Shown: positions 40,581 to 54,139 of the stretch, one piece after another | How positions within the stretch are numbered: position 1 is the first letter of the stretch | Layout: every line of letters begins with the position of its first letter | NCBI GenBank assembly: GCA_963573385.1 | Contig: CAUYLG010026913.1 | Coordinates: 143,073 to 207,072, forward strand | Source: Cacajao melanocephalus | Lineage: Eukaryota > Chordata > Mammalia > Primates > Pitheciidae | Length of the DNA: 64,000 bases | Direction: 5' to 3' | Notes under the pieces: model-generated | What the model was told of the DNA's origin: nothing | Seen by the model: only the letters and a program-made list of their open reading frames with translations | The model's database searches: none | Position numbers and translations under genes: made by a program

Positions 40581-40875
40581 TATTTTATTTTTTTGAGACA
40601 GAGTCTTGCTCTGTTGCCCAGGCAGGAGTGCAGTGACAAGACCATGGCTCACTGCAGCCTCCACTTCCCAGGCTCAGGTGATTCTCCCACCTCAGCCTCC
40701 CAAGAGCTGGGATTATAGGCATGCACCATTACACCTGGCTAATTTTTGTATTTTTTGTAGAGACAGGGTTTCACCATGTTGCCCAGGCTGGTCTCAAACT
40801 CCTAGGTTCAAGTGATTTGGGTGCCTGGGCCTCCCAAAGTGTTAGTATTATAGGTGTGAGCCACCACACCTGGCC
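40581..40875 (-). mobile_element. Alu SINE, antisense
   Basis: A T-rich start and gagacagagtcttgctctg, with both monomers, ending ccaccacacctggcc. Confidence 0.95.
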
Positions 40876-40969
40876 TTGTAAGAATTATTTTAAATTGGAT
40901 TTCCATGACACCTTTCCTTACCAATGTTCAAAGCTTAAGCCCATGAGTCCATTGTGAGGCCCCTTTGAG

Positions 40970-41205
40970 CTGTGGCAGGTGGTAGGGCACAGGTTCAAGA
41001 GTCAAGCAGACCTGAGTTGAATCCTGAGTCCAGTGCTTTCTGGGTAATCATAGGCAAGTGACTCAGCCTAAGCCTCTGTTTCCTAGTCCATAAAATGGGA
41101 GTAATATTACGTGACTACCTCAGAGTTTTGTTAAAGGAATTCAATGAATTGTTTCACACAGTGTCTAGCACATATATGCTCAATAAATGGTGGCTATAAT
41201 TAAAT
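40970..41205 (+). mobile_element. MIR SINE, nearly complete
   Basis: 'gcagacctgagttgaatcct', 'aggcaagtgactcagcctaa', 'gtccataaaatgggagtaat' and 'atgctcaataaatggtggct' appear in MIR order. Confidence 0.75.
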
Positions 41206-41489
41206 TCAGTTGGCACTTGTGTTTTCATTTCCAATCTATTGTGAAGTAGGGAGAGGGCAAGAAGGTATTATTGAATTCCTCTTCTACCTTAAGAGACTTG
41301 TAACCTGGAGATGTTAGATGATGTAATGGTAAACTGGCAAGAGTAGAACCCAGGGCTGTTGTGCTCAGTAGTATTTTCACTTTACTTAGAGACTCTTGGG
41401 TCAAACACATGTATCTCAAAGGCTGTCATTTCAAACTATAACAAATACCATCTCATAAAACTCAGTATCTAGCTTTCTGTCTTTAGTTG

Positions 41490-41815
41490 GCCCCGCCAAT
41501 CTACTCTCTGGAGATAGCAGAGAAACCACCTACTGCAAATCTGATCATACCACATCTCCCTCTAAAACTCTTCAGTGGTGCCCCAAATGGCTATAAAATA
41601 ATATCCAAGGTATACAGAGGGCATGGCAGATGCCCTCCACTGACCTCAGCCTAACTCTCCAGCCGTGTCTCCTAGTGCTCCTGTCCAGTTACTCCCTCAG
41701 TGTGAAACAGTTCACAGTTCCCTGTGGAACTTCCCCAGCGTCTTTCTGCCCCAGCCCTGCCCCTGTCCGGCTAGGAGCACTTTCTTTGTTCTGGGAAGAA
41801 GAGTATGAAAACATT
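41490..41815 (+). mobile_element. L2 LINE fragment
   Basis: Diverged L2 text: 'aaactcttcagtggtgcccc', 'tggcagatgccctccactga' and 'tctttctgccccagccctgc'. The 89-codon open frame here is L2 plus the start of the next Alu, so it is not a gene. Confidence 0.5.
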
Positions 41816-41845
41816 ATTTTTTTGCTGCTCTTAAGAAGAAAGGTG

Positions 41846-42155
41846 CTGGGCCCAGTGGTTCATGCCTATAATCCCAGCACTTTGGGAGGATCCCACTGAG
41901 GTGGGAGGATTGCTTGAACTCAGGAATTCAAGACCAGCCTAGGCAACATAGTGAGACTTGTCTCTACACAAAAACTAAAAAATTAGCCAAGCATGGTGGT
42001 GTGCGCCTGTAGTACTGCTACTTGGGAGGCCAAGAGGGGAAGGACCACTTGAGCTCACGAGGTGGACATTGAAGTGAACTGAGATCACGCCATTTCACTC
42101 CAACCTGGATGACAGAGTGACACCCTGTCTAAGAGAAAAAGGAAAAGAAAAATAG
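41846..42155 (+). mobile_element. Alu SINE, sense, diverged
   Basis: It starts ctgggcccagtggttcatgc and ends with gatgacagagtgacaccctg plus an A-rich tail. A small duplication or insertion ('gatcccactgaggtgggagg') appears near the left monomer. Confidence 0.92.
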
Positions 42156-42164
42156 AAAGGGCTT

Positions 42165-42470
42165 GAGAAACAACCTAAATATCCAATGATCACAAACTGA
42201 ATGATTAAAGAACATTCAGAGAATAAACTACTCTGCATCTAGGTAAAAGCTCCATTCTTAAAGGATAGTTAGCTTTAAGAGAGAATGCTATGTTATTAAG
42301 TGTAAAAAGTTAGTAATTAAAAAATAACCAGAAGGATAGGCACCAAAACGTTAACAGTAATTAACTGAGACATGTGATTGCAGGTGTTATTTCTTCTTTT
42401 TTAACTCTTGTCAGTAGTTTCCAAATTTTCTCCAATAAAGAGATCGACTTTAACAATAAAAAGTCATTAA
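42165..42470 (+). mobile_element. Old L1 3'-end-like fragment
   Basis: The segment reads 'gagaaacaacctaaatatcc' then 'ctgaatgattaaagaac' and 'ccagaaggataggcacc', the same kind of tail sequence as at 9.6-10.3 kb. It lies between two Alus. Confidence 0.45.
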
Positions 42471-42614
42471 AACCTTGAGGCAATCTTATAATAAGCCTGA
42501 AACTGTAGATGAGCAGCTAAGTTCATCCTCCCCTCTCCTGAATCTGAATCATAAAGGTAGCAATCCAATGGTTGGCTTCTTGGCCATGTGGATATGAGGA
42601 GTAAGAATAAATTG

Positions 42615-42937
<323 letters not shown>

Positions 42938-43540
42938 TTAATGCAATCATTTCTTTAGGTAAATTCTACAAGCTTTCACTTGCGACACCAAAATCTCTCC
43001 AGTAAAGGCCAAGGCGAAGGTCGCCATACAGTGAAGGAAGGATTCACAGTGACTGTCTTACTTCATAAGCCTAGGATCTTACAGTCGAGCTTTTCTTCTC
43101 ATCTGATTAGCATAGGAGATAAACTTCGTAACTGTGGACATTCTCTTGACACATCCCAGCAGAAATCAAAACCCTAACCACCACCAATTTTAGACTTGCT
43201 AATCTGGAATCCCCTGAGGAAACAAATCCCCCTATAATTACCAGGATTTCAAATTCCAGACCCTGGAATACAGTTTAGACAAATAAAGATCCTATTAAAA
43301 CAGGCGCAGCTAATTAACACAAAATACACAGCCTCTCATGCACCCTCTACAGCAAGTGTGTGGAATGGAATAGCAGTGGGGTGGTCTCCACCCAGCCTCT
43401 GCTGGACAGCCTTGCATTAGGGCAGCCAATTAAGGGATAAACAATACCCTCCCCAACCCCACCCACAGTATTTTGCCTTTATGTCATTTAATCCACCTTA
43501 AATTGTTGTCTTTCAACTTTACGCCCCATAGCATATGTTT

Positions 43541-44000
43541 GATATGAAGCCAATGTACCTCATGTTTCCATATTTCTTAATGCCTTAGCAGTATGGGCAG
43601 TAAAAAAACAAAACAAAAAAACAAACAAAAGACAAAAAAAACACTTCCAGGACCTTTGAATATGCTCTCAGCTTTCTGGAGCAAGGTGCTCAGCTGGTCT
43701 CTTCAAAGACAACAATGATACTGGCAGTTCTTGATCAATTAAGCTTGTTTTCTTTCCATTAAGGTAAAATTAAGTAGTAGCTCCTAGCAAATTAAAAAAA
43801 ATGGGGCGTGTGTGTATGTGCATGTAGAGGTGGAATGTCTGTCTCCTAAAATTAGATTCCTTACTTTTCACATTTCCATCACTTGGAGTTGTTATTCCAG
43901 CAGAAAGAAAACTGAAGAGTCAAAAGAAGAAACTGCCAGCCCAATTCCAATGATTACAAAGTTTCAGAAAACCTGGGGAGATGGGAAAATCCCAGGGGCA
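43541..44000. repeat. Intronic direct duplication, copy 1
   Basis: It aligns along its length with 45143-45580 at roughly 80% by eye. Shared strings include 'aagcttgttttctttcca', 'aaaattagattccttac/att' and 'agcccaattccaatg'. Copy 1 carries an extra A-rich insertion at about 43602-43640. Confidence 0.88.
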
Positions 44001-45142
44001 ACTGAAATATTAATTTATCACATAAGTAAACTCAAGTTTCTGTGTTTTTGATCCAGTTGGAAGACTCTCTAACTTTCCAACAATTCTCTTAATGTTTTAT
44101 ATATATATTTCTCTGTGATCAGGCCCAAATGACTTATCTGTTTCTCAACTTACTTAGGCTTCTAGGCTGTCAGGCATTTTCAGAACTGCAGACCTAAATT
44201 TCGATTTGGGAAAAGTATCTACTTAATTGCCCTCCCACCTTTAGGCTGCTCTCTGATAGACCATCCTGAACACTGGAGCCTATGTCTCACTCTACTTGGA
44301 AGGAGAGGTTGGAAGGCTTGTATAGCAGAGCATCCCATCTCCTTGAAGCCTCTTTTTCGTCTACAGTTGACCTCAAGTTTACAATACTCTGCTTACCTAG
44401 TCACTCCAGATCTTTTTACGATGTGTTTCTTTAACCAAAGTACCTGCTCAAAGAAAACCAAAATGCACATTTCTACTAGTAAGAGTCTCCATTATATCTA
44501 CCTGCTGTAGGGTAACCTCTTGTTTTTAGATTTATAAACAAAGCAAAATCAAAACAATAAGCTCTGAGAGCTCCGTCTGTGTTTGATGGCCCTGTCTCGG
44601 AGCTACAGCAACAGCACCGTCAAACTGTCATCCTTCTGTAGCACTTGCCCCCAAATGCCATCTAGGTCTGCACCTGCGAAACCAGGATGGGCATTGTGAG
44701 TCACTCTGTCTGCCACCACATAAAAAGCTAATTTCACATGCAGAATGTATGTTTTTTCAATACCAATAGCAACAAGAGTGTGCCAAAAAAATTTCCCCTG
44801 AAGCTCTATTCTGTTTTTTAAACTACAGAACATTCTTTCATAGTTTGACAGTTAAAATGCTGCGGTTAATGTAATAAACAGAGAATTTTTCTAAGTAGCC
44901 TGTCAAAACAAGTGACACTTTTTTTTTTTTTGCTAGCAAGTCTCAGATTCAGAACAATAGGAAGTACCTTTCAAAGCAACATCTTCATTATACAATCAAA
45001 TTCTCAACGTAATCTTCTCATCAAAGAATATTGTGTTCTTTCTTTCTCAGTAATTATCAGAGTTCTGCAACCTCTTTGGCAGTGGTGACTATTATAAAAT
45101 GCAGCTGTGCTGAGTCTAAAAGTCAGAGAGTCCTGCCCTGGT

Positions 45143-45580
45143 CAGTATGAATTCAATGCATCTCATGCCTCCACATTTCTTAATGACTTAGCACTTACTT
45201 TGGGCAGTAAAAAGTCAACATCTCCAGGACCTCTGAACATGCCCTCAGTCTCCCGGAGCGAAGTGCTCGGCTGGGCCCTTCAAGGACAGCAGTGATGCTG
45301 GCAATTCTTAATCAACTAAGCTTGTTTTCTTTCCACTTAAATAAAGTAGCAGCTCCAAAGATTATTAGCAGATCAAAAAAATGGGGTATGTGTATGTGTA
45401 CATGTAGAGTTGGAATATCTGTCCTCTAAAATTAGATTCCTTATTTTTTACTTTCCCATCTCTCAGGAGCTATTATTCTGGTAGAAAGAAAACTGAAGTG
45501 TTCCAGAAGTGCCAGCCCAATTCCAATGTCTGCAAAGTTTTGCAAAACCTAAGAAGATGGGAAAATCCCAAGGCCACCCA
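45143..45580. repeat. Intronic direct duplication, copy 2
   Basis: It is the counterpart of 43541-44000 in the same orientation, offset about 1.6 kb. An open frame from 45498 starts inside it but has no counterpart in copy 1 and no gene-like features. Confidence 0.88.
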
Positions 45581-45814
45581 AAATCATGTATCTTGGAATA
45601 TTTGTAAAACTTGTACTTTAACAACTAGCGATAGGATGGAAGACAGTCAGCCTGGGAATGTAATTTTCTGTGAAGAATCTGGGCTGCCAGGGATCATGCA
45701 ATTCAATGGTGTATGGAAAATAAAAGGAAGCACAAACAGGGGCCCCCAATTCTCCCAAGGTGATTCATGGAAACAAGCTCTCAAGTCTCTAGTGAAGGGT
45801 AAAACAACCAATTA

Positions 45815-46354
<540 letters not shown>

Positions 46355-46469
46355 ATATTCATACTTTCGTTCATTTCTTCACTCATTCACTCTCTCAGCA
46401 AAAGTTTCCTGATGGCTTACGTGGTGTAAAGTACAGAGCTAGGGATATGGCCTTACTAACTTCCACACC

Positions 46470-46715
46470 AGGTTAAACCCTCCTCCATATTAGGCTGTGC
46501 TAACACACATTACATCTTCCTCTGTAGCATGTAATGCAGCTGTGATTAAATGATTGCTTCCATAAGTAGTTGCTCACAGTTTGTCCTCTGCACGAGACAG
46601 AAAACTCCAAGAAGGAAGAGAAGGCTTCTTGTTCAATGCTTACCTTAATGCCTTAGCACCTAACAATATCTAGAACAAAGTAGCTGCTCAATAAATGAAC
46701 AAATACAGTAAAATG
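46470..46715 (+). mobile_element. L2-like fragment
   Basis: It ends 'aacaatatctagaacaaagt' then 'gctcaataaatgaacaaata', the L2 terminal pattern. Confidence 0.5.
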
Positions 46716-48472
46716 AGATCGGTCTTTGCCTTTAAGAAGTTCATAATGTTGTTGACAGTAACATTTCTCCACAGGGGCACTGCTCTCAGGACAGCTCTTT
46801 ATTGTGTTGGGTTCCTAGGTACTGCCGTGTGTTTGGCAGCCCTGGGTCCTAGCCACCGCCCAGTGAGTGCTAGCAGTGGCCCCCCTCCAGAGCTTTGACA
46901 ACAGCCCTTAGGGGACTGTTCCACCTTGATTCAGAACCACTGCACGTGTTGGCTTGGACACAGGTGGCAGCAAGGAGGACAGCAGAAAGGGAAAGACCCA
47001 CGAAATGATGGGGAAATATGAAGGAGGGACAGTGAGACAAGAGGGGACAAGTAAGAAAGCATAGCTTCAAATGGTGGTGCTCATCTGAGTTCCCCAGTCC
47101 CCAGGGATTGTCTCGTGCCCCTCAGCCATGCTCTCCTACGATCCTTCACGGCAGAGAAAGCACACATTGGCTGGGCAGGTTTGGACCCCACTCCTGCTAA
47201 TGTCAGTGAAGCTCTAGCTTTGTTTGATGTTTTGGATTTTCTGCTCATCTTTTATGTGAAGAAAGGCTTTTGATGCTTACAGAGGTGAAGAGCATGGTTC
47301 TAGAGTTAAGGATGATAGTACCTGCTGGGATGAGGGGAGGCCTTTGAAATACATGGTGCGCAAGAGTTATGTGTTACCCATGAGAAAGTTTTGACAAAGG
47401 CAACATCCCTGAATCAGGGCAAGTGAAAGAATCCGGGGGGGAAAGGAAATTAAAGTGCTTGCAGAGAGGCTACTATGGGTTGGTCTGAGGGGCAGCCTTT
47501 GGGGAGGCTGTCCTGAGGGGCACCTCACTCTTGGAAAGTACCCAGCAGACACCCAAGACATGTAACGCGTAATGCCCTTGTCAAGACTAATATACCAAGG
47601 TCGGCCAAGCATGACTCAGAGCTGACATCCACAGCTGGCCGATGCTGGCTGTGGGGCAGAGGGCGTCTTCATTTCCAGCTGAAAAACACAAGCCTGTGTG
47701 GTGGTTTTGGAACCAAGTGTCAAGTCACTCTTTACTGAAAAGGTTTCCCTGAGGATCAGGACCACAGCCTATGCTTCTTTACATGCCCCACAGCAATTAA
47801 TGGAGTGCCCTATATCGAACGGGGCTGAATAACACATTCTTCCTGAGCAGATCTGATTAAACATTTCAGAGTCCTCAATTGCAGGTGGCAGCCTGCTCCT
47901 GACAGTAAGGTGGGTTCAGCTGAGACAGAAGGGAGAGACTGCCTCAGTGGCTGAATGGGAGCCTTGACGGGGTCAAGGCAGTAATAGTGTGCTCAGAAGA
48001 ATGGGCCTTTAAGCCGAAGAACAGAAGCCTCAGAGGAGGGTAAGAGGATGTGCTGAATGAGTGAAGGAACAAATGAATGGAGGCATGGGCATGAAGGCTG
48101 TGGCTCTGATGACCTCTGTCCTGTTGCATTAGGCAGAAAGGTGCTGCCGCAGACTGACACAGAAAGAGAGCAGTTTCTGTTTGTCATTGACCGAAGGTCA
48201 TTTAATATGGGGACTCAGTTTTGATAGCCTGAGCCAACTGCTGACAATCTCTGTAGCTTTAACTCATGCAAATGGAAAAGAGGGCCATCTGGATCAAACA
48301 CAAAAAATAAAGTAACAGAGACAAGCACTGCTGTGGTACCCTTCAGCTGCTCCCTTCTGGCCGTGGGGGATGGCCAGGGCTTTTGAGAGCAGCCTTGTGC
48401 CTCTCTCCCAGGAACATCTATGAACTGGGCAGCCTCGGGACCTGGAGGGGTGAGCCACGAGCTCTCACTCAC

Positions 48473-48656
48473 GGTTTGCGGAGGATCATCCTCATGTGGG
48501 CGTCGGGGCCCATCTGGGACAGCAGCAGCATGGTGTCCTGGAGCTCCTCATCACATTCCTTCTTCTCCTCCTCAGTAGGCAAAGGGGCATCCTCGTGCTC
48601 GTCATCCAGAAATCGATAGAATAAATATTTGTCTTGGAAATGGTGTTCCTGGTCCA
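48473..48656 (-). CDS. RAPGEF4: RAPGEF4 exon D: end of DEP and acidic linker
   Basis: At 184 nt this is the longest exon here, encoding about residues 274-335. It starts [20 protein letters not shown], the last DEP strand and helix. An acidic stretch ([17 protein letters not shown]) and the helix [21 protein letters not shown] then lead toward the second cyclic-nucleotide domain. The acceptor is ctatag|TGGACC and the donor AACC|gtgagt. It contains Met316. A protein started there would be 696 residues, the size I recall for the short hepatic EPAC2 form that lacks cNBD-A and DEP, so this exon may hold the start codon of that isoform (inference). Confidence 0.95.
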
Positions 48657-50224
48657 CTATGGGAAACATGGAAGCACGTGTCAGCAGCAGCACTTTGGCC
48701 CCACAGCTCCATTCACTAGAAACAAATGCAGGGCGTCGGACAGGAGAGCCAAGTGGCAGCAAAGCCGGCCGCCTCCTCACGCTTCTCACTCTGCCCTGCC
48801 CAGGCCGTGCAGCCAGAAGACATGACCTCGGGGCTGCAGTCATGCACATCACAGCCCTCTCGGACCCACCCATCTCCTGGGCCTCCGTGGGACTCCCTCT
48901 GAGGACCTGCCAGCATTTCTGAGATGAACACTGACCTGCAGAAATCGCCTTCCTGATATTTCCTAGGAGGTGGGACCTGTGTCCCAAACAGGAAATGAAC
49001 CAACTGCCAGGTCATGTTCTTTCACGGCTTTTGAAAGTACAGGCTTTAAAAAATATCTGTTTTGTCAGAATTTATGTTATTCTTTCTATATGTACTGTTT
49101 ATAAACATTTCTCTCTGCACTCTGGAAAAAATGCTAGTACAAAATTAGTTGTTTGAATAAAGCTGACCACACCAGGCTTCTAGATCTTATATTGCCAGAA
49201 GGATTTTATGGTAATTTTCTTCAAGATCTGATTTTTAAAAGTTTTTTCCTCTTATTCCTTTAAACAGGATTTAGATCTTAGTAGGACAAAGACAATGAAT
49301 GTGGCTCAGAATCCCTCATGGACATGTCTTAGAGCCTTGAGCCCCTTTTCAGGAGGGAGCATCTATACCCTCAAAAGGTAAAGAGAAGCAGTAGACCACT
49401 TGCTACTCAAAGTGTGATTCCCGGAGGAGCAGCAAAAGCAGCATCTGGAAACTTGTTGGAAATGCAGACTCTGAGTCAATTTCAGATGAGCTATGTCCAA
49501 ATCTGCACTTTAACAAGAGACCCGGGCAATATGTATGCCCATTAAAGTATGAGAAATGCTGGCAAAACCATTACTAGATTCCCAGGTGCTGGTAAATGAA
49601 ATGAATGATTTTAATATTTTGTCTGTTTGGAAGTGTCTTCAACAAATGGCATGAGAGTTTGGCCAGAGTTACACACCAGTCCTGAAGAGCTACTCTGTTC
49701 AATTATAGCCCCTGCAGTTATCAAGAGCCACAACTGCAGAGCACATTCTTGATTTTAAATATGGTCATCCTGTGGGTATACAAATTGGCTCTCCCAGACA
49801 GTGGCACAGTAAAAAGGCAGCTTCTGAATTCATTACTTACTTTCATGTCATCAGCCCAGCCACACACTTCACTGCTCTTCGCTCTGCCCCTGCATCAGGA
49901 TTGCTATGCACTGCTCAGAGTGTAATCACACTATCAATGAACCGTGAATGCAAACTAATAAACATAATTGGAACTGATGCACTTGGGCTGCAATTTCATT
50001 TTCCTTTCATACATTTTCCCAAGTTAGGAAGGTACAATGGTAGAATATAGCAATCAATAGCATCTACTTGCTGCATTTGTATTGCTAAATGAAGACGCTA
50101 GCTCTGCAGGTCCCTAAAGGGATCGTAATTCTTTCTTGCCCATTTGGGAGTTCAGCAACTACTTAGCCAAAGAAATGCACTTAGCATTTCTTGAGAGGTT
50201 TCCAGGGACTGAGGCTCATCTTAC
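48657..50224 (-). other. RAPGEF4: RAPGEF4 intron between exons C and D
   Basis: This 1,568-bp intron contains one MER5-type DNA transposon remnant (49402-49562). No CpG island or clear TATA box is visible. It is a candidate location for a short-isoform promoter only because it precedes exon D. Confidence 0.8.
49402..49562 (+). mobile_element. MER5-type (hAT-Charlie) DNA transposon remnant
   Basis: Recognisable blocks are 'ctactcaaagtgtgattcc', 'cttgttggaaatgcagactc', 'tctgcactttaacaagagac' and 'aaagtatgagaaatgct', in the order of the MER5A consensus as I know it. Confidence 0.78.
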
Positions 50225-50346
50225 CGTGGTTGAGAACACCGTCTTCTAACAGGACTTGCCACATGCCAACAGCTTGAGTCCGGGAGTGAACACATGGTGT
50301 CTGCTGCATCATCCAGTCGACCAGCTCTGTTCCCACACAGCATTGT
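50225..50346 (-). CDS. RAPGEF4: RAPGEF4 exon C: core of DEP domain
   Basis: This 122-nt exon encodes about residues 233-274. It reads [14 protein letters not shown], then a segment ending [14 protein letters not shown]. The GxELVDWM block is the DEP hallmark: the conserved Gly, the hydrophobic helix and the Trp. The acceptor is cccttag|ACAATG and the donor CACG|gtaaga. The first base finishes the Arg codon from exon B. The last base starts the Val codon finished in exon D. A 4.3 kb intron separates it from exon B. Confidence 0.95.
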
Positions 50347-51399
50347 CTAAGGGGAAGTGAGACACACAGGTGGGGTAGGCACCCCTTTTCAGATAGAGGA
50401 TGGGAGATGGCTTTTGAGAGGAGAACCTACCAAAGGGCTTAATGGTCTCCTACCAGAAGAGGTCTCGTGGCAAATAAACCACCACACGTGGTAGCTTCAG
50501 GTTCTCAAATGCTAACAGAAGCCAAAAAAGCCACTCAGCTCGAGACAGAACTTTAAAGCAAGGCTGGCTAAATGAAAGCATTACAACTTGCAGCACGAGG
50601 GGAGACCAGAGGGCCGCTAGAGGGGGAGATTGTCTGGCAAGCTAATCAGAGGAACAAGAACTCTGTCCTGGTGAGCCGGTCCCAGAAAATCTCAGTGCAA
50701 GGTGGAGGCAAAGCAAAATACACAGACTGCCTCCACCTGAGTCTCATGCAGAATAAGTTAATGTTTACGAGGCACTCAGAGGTGCTCCATGAAAGGTGCT
50801 GTGTAAGTGCAAAATTATATAGCACTTTATATTTTCAAGTAATACTACTGATCTTCCTCGGAGGGGTGTTGGGAGAAACAAGCAATTAGCGATGCAAATC
50901 TCTTTGAAAAAGTTCTGTGTAATGAGCATTAGCACTTCTCCAGAGCCTGTCATCTGAAGAGCTCCAAATGCTTTCTGGCTTTCTGTATATTCACACATTA
51001 ATCCCCAAAATGCCTCTCTGTGGTGAGTTGGTCTGGTTAAGCAAACTGCATATATTAATTAGAAAATGCATAATTACACACACATATACACACATATTAG
51101 GAAATACTGAAACTGCCAATGAGGTGAGAGAAGGGGGCAGGGTTCTGTGGCATGATGCTTCAAGAGAGGAAATGGAATCTTGAAGTCCTAGCAATGGATC
51201 AATCCCAAGGGATGATGGAACAAGGCAGGGAGTCACAGAGCAGCTGGCTGCCTGCAGCTGGGACTGAGTCACTGGTGGCCTCCCCTCCCATGCTAAGGAC
51301 GGTACCACCTCTGGGGCGTGGGCTAGGGAGCTCCTCTGTAGTTGAAACTGGAGGAGACTCATGGTGCTGTGCCACTTTGGGAACAGTCTTGAAGTGGCA

Positions 51400-51560
51400 G
51401 GAGACATGAGATACAGAACTAGGTCTGCTACTTATTAGCTACGTGACTTTGGCCACATGGTTTCAACTCTCTGGTTCTCACTTTTCTTGCCTGTAAAAAA
51501 TAAAAAAATAGGAGGAGCAAATGATGACCTCTAAAGCCTTTTCCAGTTCTAATAATCTTA
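51400..51560 (+). mobile_element. MIR-class SINE
   Basis: 'gctacttattagctacgtga' and 'tggttctcacttttcttgcc' match the MIR core. Confidence 0.6.
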
Positions 51561-52638
51561 ATCTTGGACTTCTGAAATCCATCAGAGAAATCGTGGGATT
51601 CCTTGATTTCAGGCTGACCCTGCCCTCAGAATATTTCACAGGGAGGATGTACTGAGAAGACCATTGTATTTCCAGGACTGCCCTTATTACAGCTATACCT
51701 GCACATTAGAGCTTCAGTGGGCTACAGTCACCTATTTATAAATCATTCTGAACCAAACATAAGATCTGCCAGAATGTTTCTTTCCTAATTTGAGAATTGA
51801 TTAATGGTAAAAATCATGTAAAAATCAATTTCATTTGGCTTTTAATCAATGATTGCCTTTACGAAAAGAAAGCACACAGACTCTAGATGATCCCAGAGCA
51901 TCTGATGAGTCCTTACAAAGGGTATAAGAACCTTGCAGTCAGCATAGGGAACAAAGACACACTGCTGTGCTTCTTGCAGCTGATGGAAACCCAGGTAACC
52001 TTTCCATTAATGATCACTGAATGATTTAGAATTGACAGCAGACCTCTAGGATAGTGATTTTGGGGGGTTATGCTGCACCTGGAGAGGCGGCAGCCCCCTA
52101 ATACTGAGGCAATAATATAATGGAATGAAGAGCAGGAGGGACAGAGAGGATGAAATTGGCAAGTATAAGATCTGGGACAAGGAACTCAGACTGTCCTGCA
52201 GAAGAAAGAAGTCATGCTTCTGGCTTCCAGTTGAGTCCAGTGGTTATTTCCAACAGATCATTAATTTATGTCATAGGGTGTGGAACAGACATAACACCTA
52301 TATTTTAGGGGTTTAAAATCTTAGTACGATACAGCACAGAAGAGATTATGGTTTCTGACTTCTAGTTTCCATTATCTATCATCAAACATGACATATTTTA
52401 ATGAATTTTCCCTAACGCAAGTCAATACTTGGCAAAGCAAAATCACATCTTAAATTGGTGGGGAAGAGGGGGGAGAATGAAGTTTTGAAAAGAAAAAGGT
52501 CCTTTAACCATATGAGATCTTTGAGATCTCCTGAATGAATTTAAAATGTTGAACTCTCTGAGGACATGTGACACATTGATTGATTGACTGATTTTAACCT
52601 TTACTTTTCTTAAAAATTACAGCAGTGTGTAGGGGGCC

Positions 52639-53020
52639 TGATATGGTTTGGCTGTGTGTTCCCACCCAAATCTCATCTCAAATTGTAATTCCCATGTTTC
52701 AGGGGAGGGGCCTAGTGGGAGGGACTGGATCATGCAGGCAAATTTTCCCCTTGCTTTTCTTGTGATAGTGAGTGAGTTCTCATGAGATCTGATCATGTAA
52801 AAGTGTGTGGCACCTCCCCCTTCTCTCTCTCTCCTGCTCTGCCATGGTAAGATGTGCCTGCTTCCCCTTGGCCTTCTCCCATGATTGTAAGTTTCCTGAG
52901 GCCTCCTAGCCATGCTTCCTGTTAAGCCTGTGGAACTGTGAGTCGATTAAACCATTTTTCTTCATAAATTACCCAGTCTCAGGTAGTTCTTTATAGCAGT
53001 GTGAAAACAGACTCATAAAA
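52639..53020 (+). mobile_element. MaLR (MST-like) solo LTR with target duplication
   Basis: It starts TGATATGGTTTGGCTGTGTG and ends near gaaaacagactcataaaa. GGGCC is duplicated at 52634-52638 and 53021-53025, fixing the ends at 382 bp. No internal sequence is present. Confidence 0.88.
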
Positions 53021-54019
53021 GGGCCACAGACTAGAAAAAGAATCAGCTTCCAGTGTTGGAGAACAGGACTTACAAAGTAAACATCCAAAATAGTAGTTAG
53101 TTAATATCAACATAAAATGGGCTAGGTGATCAATCTGTCCTAAGAGATGGAATGTGTCCTAAGTGGAATGTGCCACTGATGAGACTAAGGAACTTTTTCA
53201 AGTCTCATCTCATTTCCAAAATTCTGTCAAAAAGAGGCCAATCTAAATGTAACACACTGTTAGTTTTGGTCTTGCAATATATTCATGCCAAATGCAAGCA
53301 GAAGAGTATTAGTTTTCATGGAGTATAGAAAACATAATCAGAAGAGGAAGAATTTGCAATCTATTTTTTCTATCTCTGTCCTTGAGAGGGAAACTGGATC
53401 TGGAGGCACGTATACATGGTAGGTTTAAGGTGAACCCTATAGTACCAGATCTAGATCACATTTAACTAACTGAGCACGTATTTATGCTCAATTTCCTGAA
53501 CCAGAACCTTTATAGGTTCTATCATAGTTGGTAGAAGATATATGTCCTTTATGGTAACTTTGAAATTTGCATTCTAGCTTTTCAGTGTGTCTTATGAATT
53601 TGGTTCATGTGAATCAAATAGGTTTTGACTCATGCCAATGCTGATGGATTCTGAGGTCATGTCTAGGCTAAATGGGAAAGAGAGTCTCACTGATTGCTTA
53701 AAGAGGGCTGTCATGTCTGAACCTTGGGTTTGGGAAGGGACAGTGAAGGGTTGTGTGCCCCACATTGGCAATTCTAGTTCCTAAACACTTGTTGAATTGA
53801 TAAAATCAAAAGTTAGGGATTAGAGTCGAGTTCTTAACTGGCCCACCATGGTTCAGTCATCCCAGAAGGTTCAGCTAACCATGCAACCTCAGTCTTTATC
53901 TTGGTCATTTCCTAACTCCATTGAGAACTATAATTAGGAATTCATATTCTATATAAATATATATGTGATGCAGAGTTGTGTATCTTACTATATGCATGCT
54001 AGGATGGAATCCTACCTTA

Positions 54020-54135
54020 GAAAATAAGCTACGTAAAGGACTTCACATATTTTGTTCACTGCTGTATCCTTAGGGCTTGAAACACAATAGTGCATGGCAC
54101 CCAGTAAGTGCTAAACTTGTAGAATAAATGAATGA
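54020..54135 (+). mobile_element. L2 LINE end fragment
   Basis: 'ttgttcactgctgtatcctt' and 'gtaagtgctaaacttgtaga' precede 'ataaatgaatgactgaatg', the classic L2 end. Confidence 0.6.
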
Positions 54136-54139
54136 CTGA

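Noticed and set aside
48469..48987. 172-codon minus-strand open frame as a single gene
   Set aside because: Only 48473-48656 is coding (RAPGEF4 exon D). The rest is read-through into the upstream intron past a good acceptor.
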